A stretch of DNA of 64,000 nt, taken from NCBI GenBank assembly GCA_947372355.1, contig CANBTI010000004.1, positions 1 to 64,000 of the forward strand. The letters are read 5' to 3'. A model generated the notes under the pieces. The model had not been told where the DNA came from. It was given only the letters and a program-made list of their open reading frames with translations, and searched no databases. Every line of letters begins with the position of its first letter. Position 1 is the first letter of the stretch. Of the stretch, positions 19,916 through 29,329 are shown piece after piece. Made by a program: the position numbers and the translations under genes. This DNA comes from Bdellovibrionales bacterium (lineage in GTDB: Bacteria; Bdellovibrionota; UBA1018; CAIMNF01).

Positions 19916-20592
19916 TAAATTAATTCTGCGGCTTCTTGATCTAAAAACCAAGTGACATCCGGATGACGTCGCAAGAAGCTAGCCGGACAAGTCCTGCTCT
20001 CTGTATCTTTAATCGCACCCTTAACGGCTTGAGCTTTATTTTTACCAATAGCCACGATCATGATTTTTTTTGCATCTAAAATGGTATCAATTCCCATGGT
20101 CACTGCTTGAGTGAAGGGAGTGGTGCCCTTGAAATTGGCGATTAAGGTTCCAGGGTGAAGATCTACAATCCTAGATCTGGAAGTGGGTTCAGAGCTAGGC
20201 TCATTAAAAGCAATGTGACCATTTTGTCCAAGACCTAAGAGAATGACGTCGAGTCCGCCTTTTTCAGCGATTTTTTTCTCATAATCGAGTGGCTCGGCAA
20301 ATTGGTGAAAGAAGAATGCTTCTTTCACGAGAGCGCTGGAAAGAAAATGATTTTCAAGAAAACGCTTAAAACTGAACGCTTCTTTTTCAGGAGTCATGGG
20401 GTAATATTCATCGAGTTGAAAACAACTCCAAGATTCGGTTTTTAATTCTGAATGATGTTCAGCGGCAAGTTTATAAAAGGGGATCATCGTGTTGCCCGTG
20501 GGCAAGGCGAGATTAGGGGATGCAGGGAGTTTTTTAAACTCATCGAGTAATGCATAATAAAGTGAATTTACGTTATCAAACCGCCAGATCAT
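19915..20592 (-). CDS. glucosamine-6-phosphate deaminase/6-phosphogluconolactonase family protein (NagB-like)
   Basis: LPTGNTMIPFYKL, FQLDEYYP, LLGLGQNGHIAFNEP, and S/T-R-IVDL. Confidence 0.85.
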   Translation of the reverse strand: MIWRFDNVNSLYYALLDEFKKLPASPNLALPTGNTMIPFYKLAAEHHSELKTESWSCFQLDEYYPMTPEKEAFSFKRFLENHFLSSALVKEAFFFHQFAEPLDYEKKIAEKGGLDVILLGLGQNGHIAFNEPSSEPTSRSRIVDLHPGTLIANFKGTTPFTQAVTMGIDTILDAKKIMIVAIGKNKAQAVKGAIKDTESRTCPASFLRRHPDVTWFLDQEAAELI

Positions 20593-20628
20593 TGATGAAA
20601 GTTATCACACGTGATAATTGTTATACTA

Positions 20629-21108
20629 ATGAAAAGCTTACAAGAAACATACGCACCCAATAGTATCTGTTTTGGATGTGGACCAGCCAATGACAGGGGG
20701 CTGAGAATCCGTTCATTCGCAGTGAGTCCGACTGAAGCGCATGCGGAATTTGCGCCAGAAAAATATCAGGAAGCATTTCCAGGAATGGTAAATGGTGGAA
20801 TCATTGGAGCTCTGCTCGATTGCCATTCCAACTGGACAGCGTGTTACGCATTAATGAAACAAGCTAATTTAAGTGAACCACCTTGCACGGTGACCGCTGA
20901 TTTTCATGTAAAGTTAAAAGCTCCCACACCCTCAAACCAAAAAATAATTTTAAAAGCGCGAGCTGTTGAATTAAAAGAGGATCGTGCGAAGATTGAAGCA
21001 GAACTTTATACATTACAATCGGATGGAACTGAAAAGTTATGTGCTACTTGCAGTGGAACATTTGTGGCTGTGAAGCCTGGGCATCCGGCTTATCATCGGT
21101 GGTCATGA
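20629..21108 (+). CDS. PaaI-like hotdog-fold thioesterase
   Basis: CFGCGPANDRGLRIRSF, PGMVNGGIIGALLDCHSNWTA. Confidence 0.8.
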   Translation: MKSLQETYAPNSICFGCGPANDRGLRIRSFAVSPTEAHAEFAPEKYQEAFPGMVNGGIIGALLDCHSNWTACYALMKQANLSEPPCTVTADFHVKLKAPTPSNQKIILKARAVELKEDRAKIEAELYTLQSDGTEKLCATCSGTFVAVKPGHPAYHRWS

Positions 21109-21109
21109 T

Positions 21110-21240
21110 CCAAGGTACGAAGTGCCAGAGTGCGAGTGGAAAAATTCAAAGTAATAGAGTGGTGAGTTCATTCGCCGGCTGAGTAGGACTCAGCAAACGA
21201 ATGAACTCACCACATAATCCAGCTCGCAAGCGAGCTTTTT
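21110..21240. repeat. nested palindromic intergenic element, copy 1
   Basis: gtggtgagttcattcg (21159-21174) is perfectly complementary to cgaatgaactcaccac (21198-21213). These enclose the core hairpin gctgagt-agg-actcagc. Left flank ccaaggtacgaagtgccagagtgcgag; right end gctcgcaagcgagcttttt. Confidence 0.85.
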
Positions 21241-21251
21241 GAAGGGGCAGC

Positions 21252-22019
21252 ATGAAAATATTTAGTTGGAACGTAAATGGGTATCGAGCAATTTGTGGTA
21301 AGGGCTTTGATCAGTGGTTTGCTGATATTGATGCCGATGTGATTGGTCTTCAAGAAGTGAAAGCTCATGAAGAAGCTGTGAACCCAAAACTTCTGGAGCA
21401 TAAGGGCTATCAACGTTTTTGGCATGCAGCAAAAAAACCAGGATATAGTGGAACCGCATTTTGGACCCGCATTGAACCCTTATCTTATCAAACCTTGGGC
21501 ATTCCAAAATTCGATGATGAGGGACGCGCCCAGATCTTAGAATTTAAAGATTATTATGTAATGAATTGTTACTTCCCTAACTCTCAAGATGAACGCGCAC
21601 GTTTGCCCTATAAATTGGAATTCAATGATGCCATTTTAAAGTTTTGTAAGGCAGCACATAAAAAAGGAAAGAATGTGATCGTGCAGGGTGATTTCAATGT
21701 TGCTCATACCGAGATTGATATTAAGAACGCTAAATCCAATCAAGATTCTCCGGGCTTTTATATTGAAGAACGCAATTGGATGAGTGATTTTTTAGGAAAA
21801 GGCGGCATGAAAGATGAATTTCGTGCGCGTCATCCGGGTGAAACTGGTTTGTACACTTGGTGGAGTTACCGCGCTAATGCCAGAGCAAATAATGTGGGTT
21901 GGCGTTTGGATTATCACATCACTAGTCCTGATCTCACCGATCGCATTAAAAATATTGATCATCAAAGAAATGTCGTTGGATCTGATCATTGCCCTGTGTG
22001 GATTGAGTTAAAAAAGTAA
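21252..22019 (+). CDS. exodeoxyribonuclease III family protein
   Basis: MKIFSWNVNGYRA, DVIGLQEVKAH, VQGDFNVAHTEIDIKNAK, GLYTWWSYR, GSDHCPVWIEL. Confidence 0.93.
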   Translation: MKIFSWNVNGYRAICGKGFDQWFADIDADVIGLQEVKAHEEAVNPKLLEHKGYQRFWHAAKKPGYSGTAFWTRIEPLSYQTLGIPKFDDEGRAQILEFKDYYVMNCYFPNSQDERARLPYKLEFNDAILKFCKAAHKKGKNVIVQGDFNVAHTEIDIKNAKSNQDSPGFYIEERNWMSDFLGKGGMKDEFRARHPGETGLYTWWSYRANARANNVGWRLDYHITSPDLTDRIKNIDHQRNVVGSDHCPVWIELKK

Positions 22020-22053
22020 CAATTTTTTGACTATAAATTCTAAATAATTTGTT

Positions 22054-22081
22054 TAAAATTTTTCCCATGATTTGCCGATAA
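22054..22081 (+). promoter_or_regulatory. candidate sigma28 (FliA-type) promoter of the first MCP gene
   Basis: TAAA-N16-GCCGATAA; consensus TAAA-N15-GCCGATAA with perfect -10. Confidence 0.75.
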
Positions 22082-22087
22082 AGATTC

Positions 22088-23584
22088 ATGGCTAATTTGA
22101 CTCTAAAAAAACGCATCTGGATATTAAGTGGCTCACTCATGTTGGGAATCGTGGGTCTATCCCTTTTTTCCAATCAACAAGCTCGAACCTTAAACGATCA
22201 ATTGAAAGACGTAACTGGAACTCAGTTGCCTGCAGTGAGAACGATGACCTTGGCTGATATGAATCACGATGGAATTCGTGGTGTTTTGTTTGAAACACTT
22301 CACGCTGGGGCAACTCATGATCAAAAACGTGTAGATGAACTGGTGATTGAAATGAAAAAGATGACTCTTGAAATCAATGAGCATCTTGAAAAACTAGCAA
22401 CATTAGGAGTGAGTAAAGAAGTCGTTGTTGCTCTTGAAAAAGCGAATCCTTTAGTAAAAGAATATGCTGAATCCGGAAATGAGTTAGTGGGATTAGTAGC
22501 TGCTGGAAAAACAAATGAAGCAGAAGCAAAATTATCAGTATTTACCGAACGTTTTGAAGTGCTTGAAAAAAGTTTAGGTACTTTAGGTGAAATGATTGAA
22601 GGAGATGTGAATAAGGCCAGAGATGGTGGGGCTCATGCAACTACGCTCATTACCATCATTTCATTGTTGGTTTTAATTTATGGGTTTTTCATGTCTTTTT
22701 TCATGATTAGAAAAATCAATCAAATTCTTTCACAATTGTATACACAGTTTTCGGCAACCGTTAACTCGATGTATACCACTAGTTCTGCCTTATCAAAGCT
22801 TTCTAACGATGTGGCCACTTCTACTAATCAACAAGCACAAGCGATTCAAGAAAGTTCATCTGCATTGGCTGAAATTTCAAGCATGGTTACTCAAACTACT
22901 GAAAACACAAAAAAATCACTGCAATCATCTGCTCTGGTATTTGGATTAAGTAATGAGGGGCGTTCAGTGATGGATCAAATGGCCACCGCTATGCATGCGA
23001 TTGAAGGATCCAATGTTGAGCTTAAGGATATAGCAAAAGTAATTGAAGAAATTGGAACCAAAGCATCAGTGATTAACGATATCGTTTTTAAAACTCAATT
23101 GCTTTCTTTTAATGCTTCTATTGAAGCTGCCCGTGCAGGAGAGCAAGGTAGAGGGTTTTCAGTGGTGGCCGAAGAAGTGGGAGAGCTCGCAAAACTCAGC
23201 GGTAATGCAGCTAAAAGCATTCAAGATCTTTTGGATCAAAGTAAAACGAAAGTAAATAATGCTCTCATCATGATTAACGATCGCGTGAAAGATGGACAAA
23301 TGGTGAGCGAGCAAGTGTTTAAGAATTTTAAACAGATTGCGGATTCAATTGAAGATATTCAATCACAAATGTCTGACACCTCGGCAGCAGCGATTCAACA
23401 GCAAAGTGGTTTGGTGCAAACGACTCGTTCTGTGAACGAATTAGACAGTGCCTCTAAGCACAATAGTGACTCTGCCAATGAAGTTCAAAAAGTGAGCGGA
23501 GATTTGGGTGTAGAGAGTGAAAAGTTAAAAACCGTTACTCGCGAACTCGGATTATTAATTTCGGGAAATGATCAAACAAATTAA
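22088..23584 (+). CDS. methyl-accepting chemotaxis protein (4HB-like sensor)
   Basis: Two TM segments and the MCP hairpin tip DIVFKTQLLSFNASIEAARAGEQGRGFSVVAEEVGELA. Confidence 0.95.
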   Translation: MANLTLKKRIWILSGSLMLGIVGLSLFSNQQARTLNDQLKDVTGTQLPAVRTMTLADMNHDGIRGVLFETLHAGATHDQKRVDELVIEMKKMTLEINEHLEKLATLGVSKEVVVALEKANPLVKEYAESGNELVGLVAAGKTNEAEAKLSVFTERFEVLEKSLGTLGEMIEGDVNKARDGGAHATTLITIISLLVLIYGFFMSFFMIRKINQILSQLYTQFSATVNSMYTTSSALSKLSNDVATSTNQQAQAIQESSSALAEISSMVTQTTENTKKSLQSSALVFGLSNEGRSVMDQMATAMHAIEGSNVELKDIAKVIEEIGTKASVINDIVFKTQLLSFNASIEAARAGEQGRGFSVVAEEVGELAKLSGNAAKSIQDLLDQSKTKVNNALIMINDRVKDGQMVSEQVFKNFKQIADSIEDIQSQMSDTSAAAIQQQSGLVQTTRSVNELDSASKHNSDSANEVQKVSGDLGVESEKLKTVTRELGLLISGNDQTN

Positions 23585-23594
23585 GGAGCAACGG

Positions 23595-24968
23595 ATGAGC
23601 GACCAAGAATCATACTTTGGCTTTGAAGAAATGTTCATCTCAACCACTGATCTGAGAGGAATCATCTCTTCTGGAAATGATGTTTTTGTAAGAGTATCAG
23701 GATTTCCCAAAGAGAAGCTTTTAAAAGCTCCTCACAATATTATACGCCACCCGGATATGCCAAAAGTAGTTTTTAAACTTTTATGGGATACCATCCAAGC
23801 TGGAAAGCCAATCAGTGCTTATGTTAAAAATCGATCCATTGATGGAAAGTATTATTGGGTAGTGGCTAATGTGTTGCCAGCGCAAGAGGGCTATTTATCG
23901 GTAAGATTTAAGCCATCTTCAGCAATTTTTGAATTAATTCCTAAACTCTATTCTCAAATGTTAGAGATTGAGAAACAAAAAGGAATGGAAGGCTCTGGTG
24001 CCTTTCTTTTCGAACAATTGAGTAAATTGGGATTTAAGAGTTACGAAGATTTTATGGGAAAGATGCTTGAAGAAGAATTAAAAGCTCGTGAAATCAAAAT
24101 TTCAGAAATTGAATCAACAGTTGAAAAAAATAAAACTAAAGCCACTAGTGAAAGCGCTGGTTATGTAGTTGAAATGAATCGCGTGAGTCAGCTCAGTTCG
24201 AAATCACTTAAAAATGTTTTTTCTAGTATGGATTCGTTTAATCAAATTCAATTAGCGATGCAAAAATCTAGTTCCATTATTGAAGCCTGCGAAAAGTTGG
24301 AATATTTAAGTTTAAATATGTCTGTCATGGCGAATAAGCTTGGAAAAGAAGGACCTTCATTATCTGTAATTTCAGCAGCATTCCAAAAATCATCTCGCGA
24401 AGTGTCTGAAAGATTTAAAAAATTTAGTTTATCGGTTGAAGAGATGGTGAAGATGTTTAATCGAATTAAATTCGATATTTGTTTTTCAAGGGTTTATGTA
24501 GACATGATTGCCTTTTTCACTCAAGAGGCTTTAGCTTCAGCTCACTTTGAAAAAGAGTTACCAGAAACAATGAAAAACTTTGTTCAAATCATCAATACAG
24601 TACAGGGATATTTTGGGAAAACGATAGAACTCCAGGGCGATGCACTTCAATCGATGAAAGAATTCAAGTTGCTTACGGAGATGCTAAAAAGTGTAGTGAT
24701 GAGTTTAGATCTCATTCGTATGGGGGGTAGATTAGAAGGTTCACGAACCATTAAAACGGAAGAAGTATTTGCTCCTTATGTGGAAGAAATGATGACCACG
24801 ATTCAATCCATTGAAGTGCCAGTGAGCGAAGTTTCAGAAATCGTAAATCAAATGATTACCTTACTAGAAGACATTCGAACTCAGCTGAATCAAATAGGCA
24901 TACAAATGATTGAGATTGATTTGATTCGGTACCGCGATTTTAAAACTGTGGCTCAAAGTATAATATAA
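23595..24968 (+). CDS. Aer-type PAS domain protein without MCP signalling domain
   Basis: RHPDMPKVVFKLLWDTIQAGKPISAYVKNRSIDGKYYWVVANV is Aer-like PAS. The remainder is helical with no EAARAGE tip and no TM. SD aaggag before ATG 23595. Confidence 0.85.
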   Translation: MSDQESYFGFEEMFISTTDLRGIISSGNDVFVRVSGFPKEKLLKAPHNIIRHPDMPKVVFKLLWDTIQAGKPISAYVKNRSIDGKYYWVVANVLPAQEGYLSVRFKPSSAIFELIPKLYSQMLEIEKQKGMEGSGAFLFEQLSKLGFKSYEDFMGKMLEEELKAREIKISEIESTVEKNKTKATSESAGYVVEMNRVSQLSSKSLKNVFSSMDSFNQIQLAMQKSSSIIEACEKLEYLSLNMSVMANKLGKEGPSLSVISAAFQKSSREVSERFKKFSLSVEEMVKMFNRIKFDICFSRVYVDMIAFFTQEALASAHFEKELPETMKNFVQIINTVQGYFGKTIELQGDALQSMKEFKLLTEMLKSVVMSLDLIRMGGRLEGSRTIKTEEVFAPYVEEMMTTIQSIEVPVSEVSEIVNQMITLLEDIRTQLNQIGIQMIEIDLIRYRDFKTVAQSII

Positions 24969-24999
24969 AGTGTCAAGAAACCGTCAAAATAAATGTTTT

Positions 25000-25026
25000 T
25001 AAGGAATTAGTCAAAATTTCCGATTA
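25000..25026 (+). promoter_or_regulatory. candidate sigma28 promoter upstream of first cheA
   Basis: TAAG-N15-TCCGATTA. Confidence 0.45.
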
Positions 25027-25056
25027 AGTATTAGGTGTTTTTAAGGGATTAAATTT

Positions 25057-26811
25057 ATGGATGGAATGGATTTAGAATTAGTAGGTTTTTTTTGTGATGA
25101 AGCAACGGATTTACTCATTCGTTGGGAAGCCCTTTGTTTAGAAATTGAAAAAAACCCTGAAACAAGCAAGTTTGATGAGTTATTTAGAATTGCACATAAT
25201 TTAAAAGGCTCCTCTCGATCGGTGGGATTAGATACCTTTGGAAATTTTATTCATCATGTTGAGGATGGAATCACTCTTCTACGGACTAAAAAAGTTACCT
25301 TTAAACCTCAATACGCCATTGAACTTCTAAAAGTTCAATCCTTTATTTTAAATTGGGTGACTGAACTAAAAAATAATCCAAGCATTATTTTAGATGGAAC
25401 AGCGATTGCAGATGCATTCCTTCAAACTCTCAATGATGCAAGTTTGATAGAAGCTTTTAATCAATCTAACAATGATGTATTAAGTGCTGCACCAGTGATT
25501 GCACCAGAAGCTCCCACTCCAGTGATTGAAGTTGTTGAAGTGGTGGCTGAAACAAAAATGGTTTCACCTCCAAATCCAAAAGTAGAGAAAAAACAAGTTG
25601 TTTCAAAAGAAGCTACCGCTCAAAAAACGGATGAAACCGTAAGGGTATCCGCTCAAAAAATCGAAACTCTCATTGAAATGATGGGAGAACTTTCCATTCA
25701 TCAAGCAGTTGTTTTTCATACATTACAAACATCGGGGTATAAAAATCCGCAATTATTTCATTCTGCTTATTTAGGAAGAAAAATCACGAGAGAATTATAC
25801 GAAAAAACATTGGCTTTGAGAATGGTTCCAGTTCAACCCGTATTTCAACGTTTAGAGCGCACCGTGCGAGAAATGTCTCGAACTTTGGGCAAGGATGTAG
25901 AAGTGGAAATGATTGGTGGCGAAGTGGAGCTGGATAAAACAGTTTGTGAAAAAATCATTGAACCACTCACTCACATGGTTCGAAATTCCATTGATCATGG
26001 CGTAGAGATGCCTGAAATACGCACTCAGGTGGGTAAAGCTAAAAACGGAAAAGTTAAATTAACTGCAGTTCAAGAATCTGGTTCGGTGACTCTTTTAATT
26101 GAAGATGATGGAAAAGGACTCAATCCAGAAAAGATTAGAGCAAAGGCCGAACTTCAAGGGCTAGTAAAACCAGATGATCAATTAAACGACATGGAAACTC
26201 TGGCACTGATCTTTTTACCGGGATTTTCCACAGCTGAAAAAGTTACTGAAATTTCAGGCCGTGGTGTTGGAATGGATGTAGTGATGAGGGCTGTTGAAGC
26301 TTTAAAAGGTGAAATTAAAATTGGAAGTGAACTAGGAAAAGGCACTCGTTTCCAGATCACGCTGCCTACCACACTTAGCATCATTGATGCATTGGTGATC
26401 AAGATGAATAATGTTCAGTACGCAGTTCCAGTAAATGCAATTGATGAAATTGTAAATTTAAGAGAATTCGGCTTAGAAAAAAATGAAAATATGATGAAAT
26501 TGAATGGTCATGTGATCCCAGTGGAAGATCTTTCACATGCGCTCAAAATTAGATCAGGCAATGATCATGTTAGTAAATCAATTTTAGTGGCAAGAATCGG
26601 ACAGCATCGGGTTGCATTTAAAGTGGATGAAGTTTGTGAACAACAACAAATTGTAGTGAAGAAATTTTCATCTGGAATGGGCAATGTATTTGGTTTGGCA
26701 GGCGGAACAATTCTCGCTGACGGTCAACCAGGTTTAATCGTAGATTTAAATAATATAGCTGAAAATTATCTTAGAAAAATTCAACCAAAAGAGCAGGAGT
26801 ATGCGGCATGA
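25057..26811 (+). CDS. cheA: chemotaxis histidine kinase CheA (module 1)
   Basis: Hpt IAHNLKGSSRSVGL, HATPase HMVRNSIDHG, GRGVGMDVV, CheW-like C-terminus. Confidence 0.96.
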   Translation: MDGMDLELVGFFCDEATDLLIRWEALCLEIEKNPETSKFDELFRIAHNLKGSSRSVGLDTFGNFIHHVEDGITLLRTKKVTFKPQYAIELLKVQSFILNWVTELKNNPSIILDGTAIADAFLQTLNDASLIEAFNQSNNDVLSAAPVIAPEAPTPVIEVVEVVAETKMVSPPNPKVEKKQVVSKEATAQKTDETVRVSAQKIETLIEMMGELSIHQAVVFHTLQTSGYKNPQLFHSAYLGRKITRELYEKTLALRMVPVQPVFQRLERTVREMSRTLGKDVEVEMIGGEVELDKTVCEKIIEPLTHMVRNSIDHGVEMPEIRTQVGKAKNGKVKLTAVQESGSVTLLIEDDGKGLNPEKIRAKAELQGLVKPDDQLNDMETLALIFLPGFSTAEKVTEISGRGVGMDVVMRAVEALKGEIKIGSELGKGTRFQITLPTTLSIIDALVIKMNNVQYAVPVNAIDEIVNLREFGLEKNENMMKLNGHVIPVEDLSHALKIRSGNDHVSKSILVARIGQHRVAFKVDEVCEQQQIVVKKFSSGMGNVFGLAGGTILADGQPGLIVDLNNIAENYLRKIQPKEQEYAA

Positions 26812-27260
26812 ACAATGACAATCGTTACATTTTATTTTATATTGGATGCGAACTTTATGGAACCCCACTTTTGGATGTAAGAGAAGTGGTTGAATATCAA
26901 GAACCAAAATACATGCCCAATATGGTTTCTCACTTTACTGGAGTGATCAATATTCGAGGAAGTATTGTAGGGGTGATGGATTTACGTAAGAAATTCTCCC
27001 AAAACACACAAGTGAATAAAACAACTGCATTTTTAGTGAGTGATTCTGAACAAGGATCAATCGCAGCAGTGGTAGATCGTGTGGATTCAGTTCAAAGTAT
27101 TGCCAAAGAATCCATTGATGAAAAACCTCCAATCATGACATCTGTAAATCAAGAGTATTTGATTGGAATTGCAAAAATTAAAGATCAATTAGTAACCCTG
27201 ATTAATCTCCATAGTTTACTCAGTGAAGAAAAATTGATCAAAGTAACGGCAGCAGCTTAA
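26808..27260 (+). CDS. cheW: chemotaxis coupling protein CheW (module 1)
   Basis: YGTPLLDVREVVEYQE, GVINIRGSIVGVMDLRKKF. 4-nt overlap with cheA. Confidence 0.95.
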   Translation: MNNDNRYILFYIGCELYGTPLLDVREVVEYQEPKYMPNMVSHFTGVINIRGSIVGVMDLRKKFSQNTQVNKTTAFLVSDSEQGSIAAVVDRVDSVQSIAKESIDEKPPIMTSVNQEYLIGIAKIKDQLVTLINLHSLLSEEKLIKVTAAA

Positions 27261-27274
27261 GAGGAAAACAAAAT

Positions 27275-29329
27275 ATGCTATCAAAATTTACGTTAACTCA
27301 AAAAATGACTGCTTCGGCAACTTTCATGCTCCTAATTTGTGGAGTGATCAACGGGTTTCAATTTCAAAATGTGATTTCTGAAATTAGAGATCAAGTGAAA
27401 CAAACAAGTGCCATGAATGCTGGATCTGTTGCAGATGCAATAGAAGCACAATATTACGAACGTTATGGTGATGTTCAGGCTTTTGCCATGAACCCATACT
27501 TACACAATAACGATCCGAAGGTGATTTCAAAAACCTTAGATCAATATGCAAACGCATATGGGATTTATGATTTAATTGTGGTTTCAGATCTCAATGGAAA
27601 AATCATTTCAACTAACACTCATTCTCCTGATGGAAAGGCTTTGTCTTTTAAGAATTTTGAAAACCCAAAACTGAATGAACAAGATTGGTTTCAAAAAGTT
27701 GTTAAAGGTGAGTTTACTTCTGATTCTGATCAAGAGCTGGTAGGAACGTTTGTGACTGCACCAAAATTTGAATCTTGGATAGAAAAACTTTACGGTGAGC
27801 CAAGACACACAAATGTTTTTGCAACTTTAATCAAAGATGAAAAAGGAAAACCATTTAGAGTGATTGCTAATTTCACAAACTTTAAATGGCTAGAAGGTGA
27901 ACTTGCAAATATGTCTCATACCTTCATGAAGCACGATAGTAGTTTTTCTCATATGAAGACCTATGTTTTAGATCATGATGGCGTATTGTTGGCTCAATAT
28001 GATTCATCTGAAAAGGAAGAAAAAAGAATTCTTACTGATGCACAAAAATTAGGAAATTTAAATTTTGCTACGATGAATTATGGACCTACTTCATCTCTAT
28101 TAAAGGGAGAATCGGGTTCGGATCATTTCAAAGGCAAAGGATTTGATGCGTATTTTAGTTTTGAGCCATTGGCTGGTAAAAAGTTCACTAAAAAATTAGG
28201 TTGGGGAGTCTTGTTAGAGCTTCCCAATGAAGATGTAGTTGGAGATACAAGATCACTGGTGTATTTCTTTTATGGAATGTTGATCATCAGCATATTTTCT
28301 TTAAGTTTATTTGCTTTCTTTTATTACAAAAAAATTGGTCAATTTTTAACACAGAGAGTGGATTCATTTTCTAAATCTAGTAAAGTATTTCATGAAAATG
28401 CAGCAAATTTACTACGTTCTTCTGGAGAGCTTTCTGAGGCTAGTAGTGAACAAGCATCTGCTATTCAAGAATCAGTTTCTGCATTGGCTGAAATTAGTAG
28501 CATGATTTCTCAAACCAATGAAAACACGAAATTATCCCTCTCTTCCACTACGAGTATAGTGGAAAGAAGTGTTGCGGGTAGAGAAGTGATGAAAAAATTA
28601 GGTCATTCGATGGAATCCATCGCTGAAGCTAATTCTTCTCTTCAAGAAATTGCCGAGATTATTTCTAGCATCAATCAAAAAACTTCTGTGATTAATGAAA
28701 TTGTATTTAAAACACAATTACTTTCTTTTAATGCTTCCATTGAGGCTGCTCGTGCAGGTCAATATGGAAAAGGTTTTGCGGTAGTGGCTGAAGAAGTAGG
28801 AAATCTTGCACAAATGAGTGGAGATGCTGCTCGTGAGATCGAAGTATTGATCACAAATAGTGAGAAAAAGGTTGATTCTACTCTAGGACTCATTCAAAGA
28901 AGAGTGAAAGAGGGTGGGTTGGTGAGTGCTGAAGCATTGAATGCTTTTAATGGCATTTCAACCGCGATTGAAGAAATTAAAAATCAAGTCAAAGCAATCG
29001 CAGATGCAACCGTACAGCAAGATGTAGGAATCGTTCAAACTCAAAAAGCGATGACTCTTTTAGATGAAGCGGCTCGTAAAACATGTAATTTATCAAATGA
29101 GATGAAGGATTCGAGTCATACATTGGATGAAGCTTCCGATCAATTGAGTTTACACACTCATGATGTATACACAATGGTTCATGGAACTAAATCTAAAGCA
29201 GTTAGCGTTGAGACTAGTTTGCATTCACCAGTCGCAGTCGAACCTGATTTAAACTCATCTGAAGATTTAAAGTTAGCTGTTTCATCTGAAATAAATGCGG
29301 ATGATTCATCTTTTACGAATGCAGCATGA
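27275..29329 (+). CDS. methyl-accepting chemotaxis protein (Cache-like sensor)
   Basis: Extracytoplasmic region with [17 protein letters not shown] tip NEIVFKTQLLSFNASIEAARAG. Confidence 0.95.
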   Translation: MLSKFTLTQKMTASATFMLLICGVINGFQFQNVISEIRDQVKQTSAMNAGSVADAIEAQYYERYGDVQAFAMNPYLHNNDPKVISKTLDQYANAYGIYDLIVVSDLNGKIISTNTHSPDGKALSFKNFENPKLNEQDWFQKVVKGEFTSDSDQELVGTFVTAPKFESWIEKLYGEPRHTNVFATLIKDEKGKPFRVIANFTNFKWLEGELANMSHTFMKHDSSFSHMKTYVLDHDGVLLAQYDSSEKEEKRILTDAQKLGNLNFATMNYGPTSSLLKGESGSDHFKGKGFDAYFSFEPLAGKKFTKKLGWGVLLELPNEDVVGDTRSLVYFFYGMLIISIFSLSLFAFFYYKKIGQFLTQRVDSFSKSSKVFHENAANLLRSSGELSEASSEQASAIQESVSALAEISSMISQTNENTKLSLSSTTSIVERSVAGREVMKKLGHSMESIAEANSSLQEIAEIISSINQKTSVINEIVFKTQLLSFNASIEAARAGQYGKGFAVVAEEVGNLAQMSGDAAREIEVLITNSEKKVDSTLGLIQRRVKEGGLVSAEALNAFNGISTAIEEIKNQVKAIADATVQQDVGIVQTQKAMTLLDEAARKTCNLSNEMKDSSHTLDEASDQLSLHTHDVYTMVHGTKSKAVSVETSLHSPVAVEPDLNSSEDLKLAVSSEINADDSSFTNAA

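Noticed and set aside
25450-25660. Repetitive Ala/Pro/Val-rich segments in CheA linkers (also 35600-35760) considered as DNA repeats
   Set aside because: They are ordinary low-complexity interdomain linkers inside open frames, not nucleotide repeats.
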